The notes: a model not told the origin generated them from the sequence alone. Positions 1-9,720 are shown, counted from the first letter of the stretch. The stretch is 44,297 bases of DNA from Acidobacteriota bacterium (GCA_028874215.1 JAPPLF010000103.1:1-44297); one strand, 5' to 3'. Made by a program: numbers and translations.

Positions 1-15
1 CACCGTGGCGTTTTT

Positions 16-70
16 GGTGGTTATTTACCACCCCCCCCCCCCCCCCGGTTGGGGGGGGCTTAACCCCCCC
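16..70. repeat. Hairpins and homopolymer runs at the left edge
   Basis: A 6-bp inverted repeat (GGTGGT, 16-21; ACCACC, 27-32) runs into a 16-base C run (31-46). A G8 run (51-58) and C7 run (64-70) separated by cttaa follow. They lie just after the stop of the minus-strand lyase-like gene (110), so they could act as a terminator. The long homopolymers are also where assemblies commonly break or err, so exact run lengths should not be trusted. Confidence 0.4.
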
Positions 71-109
71 GCTCCAGCCGCCGCTCCAGCCGGCGGGGGA
101 GCTTTCCTC

Positions 110-2455
110 TTACCTCTCCGACATCCAATTCCGGTGGCGCAGGTCGTATTCCCGATCCCCAATGAGGCTGGGAAAGCTCCAAATCTCACGCTGGATCTCT
201 CCCGACAGGATCTTCGACCGCTCCAGCAGCGACAGCAACTGGTAGACGCGGGACTCGACCAGCGGGAAATAGGCCCCGATGTTGTAGGAACCCTGGGCGC
301 CGGGCCTGGTGCTCAAGACTGGCCAGACTCCTTTCTCGTTCTGTTGAGCCAGGATTTCCCCCAACTCCTCACCGGCAAACCGGGAAACGGACTCGGCCAG
401 TTGGGCCCGGGTCAGGCGGACGGGCCCGGGCCGCGGTCCGTCCCGGCGCTTTCGTAGTTCCGGTTCCAGCCGCGGCCCATCGGGCCTCTTCATGAATAAG
501 GACCAGGGAAAATCCTCTTCCGAAAGCTGATCCGGGTTGGCCCACACCGCCGAACCGGTGTTCAGGAAGGCCGCCCGATCCTGAGGGGTGTCCAGGAAAT
601 AGGTCTTCCAATTCTTGAGGTCCACGGCGATGGGGCGGCCGGTCCTGTGGTCCACCAGTTGGCTTCGCATCGGCACTCTCTCTCCGCCCACGTTCACCTC
701 AATCAGAGCGCTCTTCTCCCAGTCGAGGTAACGGGCGACCGGTTCCAGGTATTTCCGGTCACGGGTCAGGTCATAAAGGAAGAAGAGGTTCTCACAGGCG
801 CGGACGCTGGACCCGGAAGAAAGGCCCGGAGGGTGGTAGACCCGGGATCAGACCGGCTGGTTCCGCCCGTCGTAAGCCAGGGCCCAGCCGTAGGTCGGGG
901 GACCCAACTGGGCCGCGAGATGCCACTCGCCGTTGCGAACGATGGCGTCCCGGTACTTGTCCGAGCCGGTCAGGTGATGGGCCAACTGCATCACGCGAAG
1001 CTGGTTGCGCTGGTTCCCGTTGTCGAACTCGGCCCCGTGGGGGTCCTGGTTGCGGTTCTCGCTGCGGCCTTCCTTCAGGTTGTAGGTGTAGCCCCAACTG
1101 CCGTTGGGGTTCTGGGCCGTGAGGATGAAGTCGGCCGAGCGCCGGAAGCCCTCCAGCCACCGCTCCTCCCGCGTCACCAGGTAAAGCCGGGCCATGAAGA
1201 GGGCGGCCTGGCTCTGGCGGCCGTCCTGAAAAGTGGGATAGTCGCGGTGGACGGTCCGCCGGTGGGAAGTGAGGACCTCTCGCCGGGGTGTCGGCCGACC
1301 GCCGGTGTGACGGTCGTAATGGTTGACCCAGTAGCCCTCCGGCTGCTGGGCCGACAGCAGCCATTCTCCCGCCTTCCGGGCCACTTCCAGGTAGCGCTGG
1401 TCCCCCAGTACCTGATACGCGTACAGGAAGAGTCGTCCCGCTCCCGGCGTGCCGTTCCTGCCGTGGGCCAGCTCCATGAAATGGTCCAGGCCGGGATGGA
1501 AGTAGGTGCGGTAGCTGGTTTCCCCCGGCAGCAGGTGAGGCCAAGCGTAGAGGATGGCGCTCCAGGCTCCATCGATTTGGAGCCGGCTGATGAAATCCAG
1601 GTGGCGGCAGACGGCGTCCGTGACCCGCACCGCCGCCTTCTCCGGCAGGTGCGTTTCCCGGCCCCGTAGCGCCAGCATCTCCTGGACCGTCATGTCGCTG
1701 ATCTTCAGCTCGTCGAAGCGCGCCCCGGCAGTCTGCAGGACGACCCGGGGATCGAGGCCCTCTCGGCCCACTCCCCCATAGTAGGAAGCTCCCAGAAACA
1801 GAATGTGGAAGCGTTCCATCTCCAGGGGCTTGTCCACCGAGAGACTCCGGAGCCGGCCATCCAGGGCCAGCCAGAGCCGCCCCTTCCGGTCGTCCCACGA
1901 AAACAGCAGATGATGCCAGTCCTCGGCCTCCAGTTCGGAAACCGGAAAGTCGAGGGCGCCCACCACCTCGCCGTCTCCTTTCCAGTGGCGGCCGGCCCAG
2001 GAGAGCCTCAACCGGTTGTCGCTCGTCTTCCACAGTTCCAGGTCGCGGCGCACGGCGGCCGCTGAGAAGAGGCAGTGCCTGAGCCCGTCCCGCCAGATGT
2101 TCCGTCCCGGTTTGCTTCGGACCCAAAACTGGACGGTCCCGCGGTCCGGTCGCATGTTGCCGTGGGCCCGAAGGTTGATCTGGGCTCCCGGGATGTCGAT
2201 CTCGATCCCGCCGCCGATCCTGCCGGGAACCGAAGCGTCGTAGTTGCGTCCGGCCGCGCCCATCCCGTCGCGCTCGTAGTCGGGCTGGATGCCGCCGGGT
2301 GCGTCAAAGCGGGCCAAGAGGGTGGTGTGCCGGTCCCGCTCCACGGGAGCGCCCACCCAATCGGGAAGATCGGTCGTGGTTTGAACCGGCCGGCCGCCGG
2401 CCGGAAGAGTGGACGCCAGGAGGAGAGTTGCCGCCAGAAGATTCTTCGTCGAAAT
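110..2455 (-). pseudogene. Interrupted LamG-like plus toroid (pectate-lyase-like) secreted protein
   Basis: One reading frame runs from about 2356 to a TAA at 110-112 but is cut by an in-frame TGA at 848-850. Past the TGA the same frame continues with good coding sequence for 51 codons before the next possible start at 697, so the two parts (502 and 195 residues) are one gene. The N-terminal part, roughly residues 20-200, looks like a LamG/concanavalin-type domain. The rest, from about residue 245, has the repeated Trp- and Gly-rich helices of an alpha/alpha toroid (motif AQNPNGSWGY), as in pectate lyases and other polysaccharide-active enzymes. The TGA sits where the local context (QPV-stop-SRVYHPP) suggests Trp (TGG). 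Upstream, a good signal-peptide-like stretch (KNLLAATLLLAS) lies in a different frame near 2405-2450 with ATT, not ATG, where a start would be expected, implying a frameshift near 2386-2404. The substrate is unknown and the lyase label is tentative. Decay or assembly error could explain the lesions. Confidence 0.6.
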
Positions 2456-2476
2456 GGTGTCCTCGGATCGAGTCGT

Positions 2477-4501
2477 TCAGCGCATCAGATAATCCCAGCG
2501 TGCAGCCGCTCCCTTGACGACTTGGGGAACATCCTGGGACAGCAGGTATCCTTGATCCAGGAGCGCAAGGGCGACTGCGGCGACGCGGCCCAGGTACTCT
2601 TCCCGGCTCCCGTACCTTTCCTGGATGGAAAGGCGCGGGTCACCCGCCTCGAGTCGCTCCCGCTTGGTCCGGGCGAAGGGAATCCAGGAGCCACGGAAGC
2701 TGCAAATTTCCGTCGGCGGCCCCTTTCCAGGGCCGAAGAGGTTCCATCCCGTGTAAGTGGCCAGGGGCACCGCTACTTCCGGAAGGCGAATCCCCGCCAA
2801 CTCGTTGCCGTCGGCGTCGACCTTGGGGACCAGGATCGGAAAGGGTTCGCCGACTCGAGGCGGCTGGATGCTCACGATGCCCTCGGAACGAAACCGGGGA
2901 CCGTAATTCACCCGGTACGCCCGGTGGATTCGGGTGGGCGCCCGAACTCCCGGCAAACGGGGAAAGTCGAACTCGGGAAAGGGGACCAGTGTGTCCTGGT
3001 CCAAGCGCGGGTAGCGGCTGGGGGGCGGGGTCGTGCCCTCCGCCACCCAGCGGTCCAGGGCCAGGAGCAGGGCGCGCATCGTCCAGCGAATCTCCAGCGG
3101 ATTGTTGAGGTGTTCTCCCGTCGTCCGGTCGGGAGGGAAGCGTCCCGGGGAGTGCTGGCTGCCGGTGAAGAGATAGTGGCGAACCTGATCCATCGGCTCC
3201 ACGTCCCCGGTTCCGTCCACGGTGGTGTGAATCAGGGAAGAGGCGCGGCCCCAATACTCGTACGACGAGTTGGTGTAGAAGATCTTGGGGCAGAGTTCAG
3301 GCCGGGCAAAGTGGATCAGCAGCCCGTCGGTCCGGCCGGTCACCGGGTCGGTCTGGGCCGTGCCGGTGAAGGGAAAGATGTCGGTGGGATAGAAGAAGTT
3401 GGCGAAGGGCTGGGCGTCCCGGGACGGCTGGGCGAAGCGGTGGTTGAAGCTGCCCCGTCCCGCACCCGCCACGTGCGGCATGAGTCCGTCGAAGACCCGC
3501 CGGTTCTGCTCGTCCTCGTTGAAACCGTGGTAGAGGAAGGTCCGCAGGAACCGGCCGCTCTGGGAGCTGCCGTACCCCAGGGCCCGGTTCAGGGCGCCCC
3601 GGGGAATGGAGAGCACCGGATCGTCCTCGTACTTGAGGTGGGAGATCATGTCCCGCACCGCTGTGGGGCCCAGTCCTACCAGGGGCGGGTCCTGGGCCCG
3701 GTAGACCACTTCGTAGATCCTGTGGGGCTCGAATCCGCCTTCCAGCAGCACGTGGGTCGGGTCGGGCACCGGCCGGCCCCCCTCCATGCGGGCGAATCTC
3801 CAGCGCTCGCGGGGAATCGTCTGGCGCTCACCCTCGACGGCATCCCGGACCGTCATCGAATTCTCGGGGTCGTCGGGATCGGACACGGGATAGGGAATAT
3901 GCCTGCGGTCCGAGAGCAGGCGGTGTTCGACGTGGGTCTTGGGCACGAAGTCGCACCTCACCAGTCCGGTGATGGGGCCTTCCGGATCCCGGGCGACGGC
4001 CGGATACACACGAACGTTTCCGGGAGTGTGCGGTGGGTCCAACTGCCAACCCAGCCAGAGGAGCGTGAAACCGCGGCGCATGAGAAATCCGTCCCCGAAG
4101 TCCTCGCGGACCTTGGGATCGCGTCTGAACCGGGCCAGGCTGAAGAAGCCCAGCATGTTCTTCCCGCCCCGGTTGGAGACCTCGTAGAGCAGCGCGCCGT
4201 TGCCTCGCTCCACCCGGACCGGCTTCATCATCACGAAATCGGAGGAGAACTCCACCTCACCCCGATCATTGCGAGGGGCTTTCCGGATGTCGGTGATGAT
4301 CCGGTTGGGCCCCAGTTCGGGATCGACGGCGAAGTGCACCCGTCCAGTGATCCTCTCGTAGGGGCCCACGAGGGGATAGGGCTCACCCCCCAGCAGCGAA
4401 TCCCTCTCCTGGATCTCCACCCGCACGACGCGTGCCCAGAGCGGACTCATGAAGATCAGGAATGAGGAGATGGCAATGAAAAGGCGGGACATACGAATCA
4501 T
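2477..4501 (-). CDS. Secreted alpha/beta hydrolase (large 'hydrolase_10' type)
   Basis: This 674-residue protein opens with a clear Sec signal (MIRMSRLFIAISSFLIFMSP..LWA). An N-terminal beta-rich region containing GPYERITGRVHFAVDP precedes a large alpha/beta hydrolase domain. The likely nucleophile is in YGSSQSGRFLR around residues 305-312, followed by HVAGAGRGSFNHRFAQPSR, which is characteristic of the family called alpha/beta hydrolase domain-containing protein (Abhydrolase_10). These are large secreted or periplasmic esterase-like proteins with mostly unknown substrates. It ends in TGA at 2477-2479, close upstream of the broken lyase-like gene, with which it probably was co-transcribed. 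Length and motifs look complete. The family call is firm, the substrate unknown. Confidence 0.8.
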   Translation of the reverse strand: MIRMSRLFIAISSFLIFMSPLWARVVRVEIQERDSLLGGEPYPLVGPYERITGRVHFAVDPELGPNRIITDIRKAPRNDRGEVEFSSDFVMMKPVRVERGNGALLYEVSNRGGKNMLGFFSLARFRRDPKVREDFGDGFLMRRGFTLLWLGWQLDPPHTPGNVRVYPAVARDPEGPITGLVRCDFVPKTHVEHRLLSDRRHIPYPVSDPDDPENSMTVRDAVEGERQTIPRERWRFARMEGGRPVPDPTHVLLEGGFEPHRIYEVVYRAQDPPLVGLGPTAVRDMISHLKYEDDPVLSIPRGALNRALGYGSSQSGRFLRTFLYHGFNEDEQNRRVFDGLMPHVAGAGRGSFNHRFAQPSRDAQPFANFFYPTDIFPFTGTAQTDPVTGRTDGLLIHFARPELCPKIFYTNSSYEYWGRASSLIHTTVDGTGDVEPMDQVRHYLFTGSQHSPGRFPPDRTTGEHLNNPLEIRWTMRALLLALDRWVAEGTTPPPSRYPRLDQDTLVPFPEFDFPRLPGVRAPTRIHRAYRVNYGPRFRSEGIVSIQPPRVGEPFPILVPKVDADGNELAGIRLPEVAVPLATYTGWNLFGPGKGPPTEICSFRGSWIPFARTKRERLEAGDPRLSIQERYGSREEYLGRVAAVALALLDQGYLLSQDVPQVVKGAAARWDYLMR

Positions 4502-4549
4502 TAGAGTCTCGGTGGGAGATCGGAGTCAAGAAGGTGGAAGGGCTGCGGC

Positions 4550-4568
4550 GAGAGCCGTCGCGGCTCTC
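4550..4568. terminator. Inverted repeat between two minus-strand genes
   Basis: GAGAGCC (4550-4556) and GGCTCTC (4562-4568) form a perfect 7-bp stem with a 5-base loop. It lies 18 bp past the stop of the serine hydrolase gene (4586) and before the start of the alpha/beta hydrolase (4501). There is no T-run on the minus strand, so intrinsic termination is uncertain. Confidence 0.35.
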
Positions 4569-4585
4569 CCTGCCGGCCGAATGTC

Positions 4586-5629
4586 TTAGCGGCCCGTGTG
4601 TGGCTTGACGGCGTTCGGGTCGACGGAGGCGACGGCGAGACGTGACATCCGGGCCAGGATCTCGCGGCCGGACCGGTCGCCCGGATCGTCGCTCAGAGCG
4701 AAGGCGGAGATGACCACCGGCCCAACGGGCAACTCGACGATTCCCGAGTCGGCGGCGATCCGCCGGCTTCCTCCGTACTTGTTGGCTACGGGGATGCCTT
4801 CTCTGACGTACTTGGCAATGGTTCGTTTATGGGTGGAGGCGCGCATCAAGTCCAACATCTCGCCGGTATCTTCCCGGCTCGCCAACTCGCCGCCATACAG
4901 CTTGGCCAGAAGCGATCCGATGTCGCGGGGACCGCAGACATTGTTGTTCAGCGAATCGGAGTAACCCAAGCCATCGTCGAACTTCCCGGCGCGCATGTGT
5001 TCCAGGATCCGGGCATCGTTTTTTCGAGAGATGGGAGCGTCAGCCAGACCGACGATCAGGTAATGCCATCGGCCCAGCTCCATGGAAGCCCGGGTGTTTT
5101 TCAGTCCCAGTTCCCCCAGAAACCGGTTGACCGCCTCCAGCCCCACCTTGTGTATTACCAGGTCGGTGGCCATGTTGTCGCTGTGCACCATCATCAGACG
5201 GCAGTACTCGCGCAAGGTGAGGGAGACCGGCCCGTCGCGGCGCTTGAGGACGCCGCTGCCGTGGGTCGAAATGTCCTGGGGCAGAGTTTCCTTGGCGTCC
5301 AGGTCCAACGAGCCGGCTGCCGCCTGCCGGTAAAGTTCGATCATGACCGGCAGTTTGATCACGCTGGCCGGCGGAAAACGCTGGTCGCCGTTCCAGGAAT
5401 ACTCGGCGCCATCGGCCAGGTTTCTGGCGAAGAAGCCGATCCTCCCGCCGAACCGGTTTGCCATCGCATCCAGATCTTCTCGAGGGAATTGGGTCTTGGG
5501 AGGGTTGCCGGAGGCAATTGCCCCCAGGACCAGACCAAAGGTCAGCAGAAGAATGAATCTGGCCTTGCCGTCGGGAGAGGCGTGCTCCGGCGAGGTGGAA
5601 GAGGCTGTCTTTCCGGCTTCCCGTCTCAA
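4586..5629 (-). CDS. Class A beta-lactamase-like serine hydrolase
   Basis: A 347-residue protein with a hydrophobic N-terminal segment (about residues 24-39) and a serine beta-lactamase/transpeptidase-like fold. The active-site motifs are spaced as in class A enzymes: S89-V-I-K92 (SxxK) and S150-D151-N152 (SDN), 61 residues apart. The KTG region appears as NKYGG, so the middle residue differs from classic lactamases. Such proteins are often annotated simply as serine hydrolase, and penicillin hydrolysis, a cell-wall peptidase role or another amidase role are all possible. The only plausible start is TTG at 5629, which overlaps the TGA of the upstream DUF1501 gene in the string TTGA, indicating translational coupling. 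No ATG or GTG occurs in frame before the signal segment. Confidence 0.8.
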   Translation of the reverse strand: MRREAGKTASSTSPEHASPDGKARFILLLTFGLVLGAIASGNPPKTQFPREDLDAMANRFGGRIGFFARNLADGAEYSWNGDQRFPPASVIKLPVMIELYRQAAAGSLDLDAKETLPQDISTHGSGVLKRRDGPVSLTLREYCRLMMVHSDNMATDLVIHKVGLEAVNRFLGELGLKNTRASMELGRWHYLIVGLADAPISRKNDARILEHMRAGKFDDGLGYSDSLNNNVCGPRDIGSLLAKLYGGELASREDTGEMLDLMRASTHKRTIAKYVREGIPVANKYGGSRRIAADSGIVELPVGPVVISAFALSDDPGDRSGREILARMSRLAVASVDPNAVKPHTGR

Positions 5630-7074
5630 GCCAGGAGCTTCTCGATCACGTGGCCGCCGACATCGGTAAGGCGGAAGTCGCGGCCCTGGTAGCGGTAGGT
5701 GAGCTTGGTGTGATCGATTCCCAGCAGGTGAAGGATCGTGGCCTGGACGTCGTGGACTTCCACCTTGTCCTTGGTCACGAAGAATCCCAGGTCGTCCACT
5801 TCACCGATGGTCTGACCGGGCTTGATGCCGCCGCCGGCGAACCACATGGGGAAGTTGTCGATGTGGTGGTTGCGGCCGACACTCTCCCGGAATTCCGCCA
5901 TGGGGGTTCGTCCGAACTCGCCGCCCCAGATGACCAGCGTGTCCTCCAACAGGCCGCGCTGCTTGAGATCGGTGATGAGGGCGGCGGAGGGACGATCGGT
6001 CTCCATCGACACCTCGTCGATCCTCTCGCTCAGGTTCCCGTGATGGTCCCAGCCGGTGTGGTAGAGCTGGACGAAACGGACGCCCCGCTCGATCATGCGG
6101 CGGGCCAGCAGGCAGTTGGTGGCGTACGACGGTTCGCCCGGCGTCACTCCATAGAGGTCCAGGGTGGCCTGGCTTTCGCTGCTCAGGTCCATCAGCTCGG
6201 GGCCGCTGGTCTGCATGCGGAAGGCCATCTCGTAGGAGGCGATCCGGGTGGCGATTTCCGGGTCGCCGTATTCCTTCTCATGCATCCGGTTCAGATCCTG
6301 GATGGCGGCCAGCTTTGCCCCCTGACGCTGGATCGAGACACCCTTGGGACTGGCCAGATTGGGAATCGGAACGGCCGAGCGCAGGAACTCGACGCCCTGG
6401 TATGCCGTGGGCAGAAATCCGCTGCTCCACATGAAGGCGCCGCCCATCAGGTCCGCCTCCCCCGATCGGAGGACCACGAATCCGGGGAGATCCTTCGACT
6501 CGCTGCCCAGTCCGTAACCCACCCAGGAGCCCATGCTGGGCAGTCCGAAGCGGGTCGATCCGGAGTTGCAGAAGAGCTTGGCGGGAGCATGATTGAAGTT
6601 TTCGGTCACGACCGATTGGACCAGGGCCACGTCGTCCACGACCTTGGCCATCTGGGGGAACACTTCCGAAACCCAGGTGCCCGACTGTCCGTGCTGGGCG
6701 AATTTCCGTTTTGGACCGAGCAGTTTGGGCTTCACCTTGGTGAAACGTTCCATGAACGCGAAGCGCTTGCCCTCCAGGATGGAATCGGGTGCGGTCTGGC
6801 CGTTCAACCGGGCCAGTTCCGGCCGGTAGAGCCAGGTCTCGAACTGACTCGGCCCGCCGGCCATGAAGAGGTAGATCACCCGTTTGACCTTGGGTTCGTA
6901 GTGGGGTTGCCGGAGGGCGAGGGGGTTCCTGGCGCGGCTGTCGCCGGCGGCGAACATTTTGCCGTCGCTCAACAACTGGCCCAAGGCAACGTTGGCCAGA
7001 CCGACGAAGCACCGGTCGAAGAAATGGCGCCGTGTCTGACCGATAAGCTGGAGCCCGTAATTCGTCATTTCCAT
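5626..7074 (-). CDS. DUF1501 domain-containing protein
   Basis: A 482-residue member of the DUF1501 family, related to sulfatase/alkaline-phosphatase-fold proteins. It starts at ATG 7074 behind an AGGAAGG ribosome site. The N-terminus (QTRRHFFDRC) resembles a twin-arginine motif but lacks a strong hydrophobic stretch. Family landmarks are YLFMAGGPSQFETW near residue 70, IWGGEFGRTPM and GRNHHIDNFPMWFAGGG near residues 380-415, and the C-terminal VQATILHLLGIDH. DUF1501 genes nearly always sit next to PSD1/DUF1553 genes, and here the PSD1 gene ends 28 bp upstream. The pair is abundant in Planctomycetota, Verrucomicrobiota and some Acidobacteriota and is linked by association to polysaccharide or sulfated-glycan use. 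The biochemical role is not established. Confidence 0.9.
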   Translation of the reverse strand: MEMTNYGLQLIGQTRRHFFDRCFVGLANVALGQLLSDGKMFAAGDSRARNPLALRQPHYEPKVKRVIYLFMAGGPSQFETWLYRPELARLNGQTAPDSILEGKRFAFMERFTKVKPKLLGPKRKFAQHGQSGTWVSEVFPQMAKVVDDVALVQSVVTENFNHAPAKLFCNSGSTRFGLPSMGSWVGYGLGSESKDLPGFVVLRSGEADLMGGAFMWSSGFLPTAYQGVEFLRSAVPIPNLASPKGVSIQRQGAKLAAIQDLNRMHEKEYGDPEIATRIASYEMAFRMQTSGPELMDLSSESQATLDLYGVTPGEPSYATNCLLARRMIERGVRFVQLYHTGWDHHGNLSERIDEVSMETDRPSAALITDLKQRGLLEDTLVIWGGEFGRTPMAEFRESVGRNHHIDNFPMWFAGGGIKPGQTIGEVDDLGFFVTKDKVEVHDVQATILHLLGIDHTKLTYRYQGRDFRLTDVGGHVIEKLLA

Positions 7075-7102
7075 CCCGACCTTCCTCTTGGGCCTCGGCC
7101 TG

Positions 7103-9670
7103 TCATTCCCGGGTGAAAAACTCGTCTACGTTGAGCAGCACGCTGGCCGCCATGTACCAGACCGCCTCCTCCTGGCCCTTCTTTCCGTCCGGCATGGCAA
7201 GGCTCAGAATCTCTTCCGTCTCCGCCGGATCGGCGCCAAACTCCTGGCGCTGGGTGGTCAACAGGCGCTCCAGCCGGGCTTTCTCCTGGGGCCGGGGCGT
7301 CCGGGTCAGGCAGATTCTGAAGAGATGGTCGAGGCGTTCCGAGTCCGTGCCGTCCGGAAGCTCTCTGAGCACTCTGTAGGCCAGGCCTTGGGCGAACTCG
7401 TGAAATCCTTCGTCGTTCAGAAGCGTCAGGGCCTGCAACGGCGTCGTCGACCGGTTTCGGCGGGTGACCGTCAACATGGCGTCCGGGCTGTCGAAGACGG
7501 CCAGAGCCGGGTGGGGACTGAGTCGCCAGTAGTAGGTGTACAGTCCTCGCCGATACCGGTCCTGCCCCTTGCTTTCCGGCCATCGCTCATGGCTCCCGTC
7601 GGGCCTGGCGCCATTCTTGATGATGACCCAGGGGGGTTGCGGCGGGTACACGCTCGGCCCGCCGATCTTCGGCGCCAGGAGGCCGCTCGCCGACAACGCC
7701 AGGTCGCGAATCACTTCCGACTCGACGCGCAGCCGGTTCTGCCGCGCCAGCAGGCGGTTGCGGGGGTCCTCCTGCCTGAGATCGGGGCGGTGCCGGGACG
7801 ATTGCCGATAGGTGGCCGAGGTGGCAATGAGGCGATGGATGGCCTTCAGGCTCCAGTCCTGAGCCACGAACTCCGAGGCCAGCCAGTCCAGGAGCCGGGC
7901 GTGGGAGGGAGGGGTGCCCTGGGTTCCGAAATCGTTGCTGGTCTCGACGATTCCAGTACCGAAATACCGCTGCCAGATCCGGTTGACGGTGACCCGCGGC
8001 GTCAGGGGATTCTTCTCGTCCACGAGCCAGTGGCCCAGGTCCAGGCGAGTGTAATTCTCACGTTCGGGCAACGGCGGCAGCACGGCCAGGGTTCCGGGCC
8101 AGACCTGAATCCCCTTCTGCAGGAAATCGCCTCCCAGCAGTACGTGGGTCGGACGGGGTTCGGGCAACTCCCGCATGACCAACGTGCTGGGGATGTCGGG
8201 CTTCAGCTCCCCGACGGTTGCCAGCGCTTTCGTTCGTTCCTGATGTCCCGCATCCTGCCGGAAATAGGCGCGCCGCGTGTACCTCTGCTGCTCCGGATGG
8301 CGTTCCGCGATGGGAATCTTCAGAGCGGCCAGATGGCCCGGGGTCAGCTTGGCTCGGGCTTCTTCGTCCAGGTTGGCCTCCCACTCCTCCTGCCTGGAAA
8401 CCAACAGTTCCTCGTACTTCTCGTTTTCCTCCCGCATCGCCTTGAGCTGGGCCTGGATGGCATCACGCCGCGCAAATTGTTCGGGGGTGCCGAACTCCAT
8501 GATCGGCTCGTAGGCGCGGGCGCGTCCGGCTTGGTTCTTGTACTCGCCGCTCAACTCGTCGATGTTGTTGAAGAAGGAGAAGAACCGGTAGAACTCCCGT
8601 TGGGAGACGGGGTCGTACTTGTGGTCGTGGCAGCGGGCGCAGCCCAGGGTCAGACCCAGAAAGACGACGCCCGTGGTATGCACCCGGTCGACCACCGCCT
8701 CGACGCGGTACTGTTCGAAGTCGATGCCCCCCTCCAGATTCAACTGGGTGTTGCGGTGAAATCCCGTGGCGATGACCTGGTCCCGGGTGGGCTCGGGCAT
8801 CAGGTCGCCGGCGATCTGCTCGATCACGAACTCGTCGTAGGGAAGATCGCGGTTCAGGGCCTCGATCACCCAGTCCCGGTATTTCCAGATCTTGCGGGGC
8901 AGGTCGTTGTTGTAGCCGTCCGAGTCGGCGTAGCGGGCCAGATCGAGCCAATGGCGTCCCCAGCGCTCGCCGTAGTGCGGCGACCCCAGCAATCCGTCGA
9001 TGAGCCGTTCATAGGCGTCCGAGCGCGTATCTTCCAGAAATGCGTCCACCTCCTCGGGGCGGGGCAACAGTCCGACCAGGTCCAGATAGGCCCGGCGGAT
9101 CAGGGTGGCCTTCTCCGCTTCCGGCGATGGTTTCAAACCTTGCTGATCGAGGCGGGCGAGGATGAAGCGGTCGATGGGATTGCGCACCCAGCCGGCGTCG
9201 GACACTGCCGGTTCCGCGGGACGCCGGATGGGCTGGAACGCCCAGTGTTTCGACGGGTCCTCCATGGCCCTGGCCCGGTCCGGCGCCGGGTCGGGCCAGG
9301 GAAGCCCCATCCGGATCCAACGGACCAGCGCCGAAACCTCCTGATCGGCCAGCGCCTCCCCTGGAGGCATCTTCAAATCGCCCTGCCGCCTGATGGCGTG
9401 GACGAGAAGGCTCTCCCCGGGCAGGCCCTCGGCCACGGCTTCGCCCCGGTTTCCACCCTTGAGGAGCCCCTCCCGGCTGTCGGTGGAGAGGCCGCTGGTG
9501 GGCAGCTTGTCGTTGTGACAGCCGGAACACTTGTTCCGCAGGACCGGACGGATCCGGTTTTCGAAGAATTGGATCTGGTCCGCGGAAAACCGCGCCGTCT
9601 CCGCCGCGGCGAGCAGATGGAAACAACTGCAAGCAGTGAGGATCAAGACTGTTAGGAGAAGGCGAACCAT
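7103..9670 (-). CDS. PSD1 and planctomycete cytochrome C domain protein (DUF1549/DUF1553)
   Basis: An 855-residue secreted protein. A signal peptide (MVRLLLTVLILTACSCFHLL) is followed by a heme-binding CxxCH motif, C48-S-G-C51-H52, in the PSCyt1 domain. The large DUF1549 (PSCyt2) region follows, with a second CARCHDHKYDP motif that could bind heme or metal. The C-terminal DUF1553 (PSD1) region contains NRIWQRYFGTGIVET and RRNRSTTPLQALTLLND, both typical. Length is normal for the family. It is first in a tight minus-strand operon: PSD1, 28-bp gap, DUF1501, 4-bp overlap, serine hydrolase. A c-type cytochrome role in the periplasm is likely. The electron donor and substrate are unknown. Confidence 0.92.
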   Translation of the reverse strand: MVRLLLTVLILTACSCFHLLAAAETARFSADQIQFFENRIRPVLRNKCSGCHNDKLPTSGLSTDSREGLLKGGNRGEAVAEGLPGESLLVHAIRRQGDLKMPPGEALADQEVSALVRWIRMGLPWPDPAPDRARAMEDPSKHWAFQPIRRPAEPAVSDAGWVRNPIDRFILARLDQQGLKPSPEAEKATLIRRAYLDLVGLLPRPEEVDAFLEDTRSDAYERLIDGLLGSPHYGERWGRHWLDLARYADSDGYNNDLPRKIWKYRDWVIEALNRDLPYDEFVIEQIAGDLMPEPTRDQVIATGFHRNTQLNLEGGIDFEQYRVEAVVDRVHTTGVVFLGLTLGCARCHDHKYDPVSQREFYRFFSFFNNIDELSGEYKNQAGRARAYEPIMEFGTPEQFARRDAIQAQLKAMREENEKYEELLVSRQEEWEANLDEEARAKLTPGHLAALKIPIAERHPEQQRYTRRAYFRQDAGHQERTKALATVGELKPDIPSTLVMRELPEPRPTHVLLGGDFLQKGIQVWPGTLAVLPPLPERENYTRLDLGHWLVDEKNPLTPRVTVNRIWQRYFGTGIVETSNDFGTQGTPPSHARLLDWLASEFVAQDWSLKAIHRLIATSATYRQSSRHRPDLRQEDPRNRLLARQNRLRVESEVIRDLALSASGLLAPKIGGPSVYPPQPPWVIIKNGARPDGSHERWPESKGQDRYRRGLYTYYWRLSPHPALAVFDSPDAMLTVTRRNRSTTPLQALTLLNDEGFHEFAQGLAYRVLRELPDGTDSERLDHLFRICLTRTPRPQEKARLERLLTTQRQEFGADPAETEEILSLAMPDGKKGQEEAVWYMAASVLLNVDEFFTRE

Positions 9671-9720
9671 GGCCCTAGCCTACCACTGTTCCATCACCGC
9701 GTTCCATTGCATCGGGGACG

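Noticed and set aside
848-850. Selenocysteine or genome-wide UGA recoding at the in-frame TGA
   Set aside because: Many genes here end in TGA (for example 2477, 15525, 20665), so UGA is a stop. The surrounding residues suggest Trp and I see no obvious SECIS-like stem just downstream.
647-9655. Very long plus-strand open frames (340, 796 and 855 codons) opposite the minus-strand genes
   Set aside because: They are antisense to genes with clear domains and signal peptides, have low-complexity composition rich in Gly, Pro, Arg and Val, and have no recognisable motif. Such mirror frames are typical in high-GC DNA.
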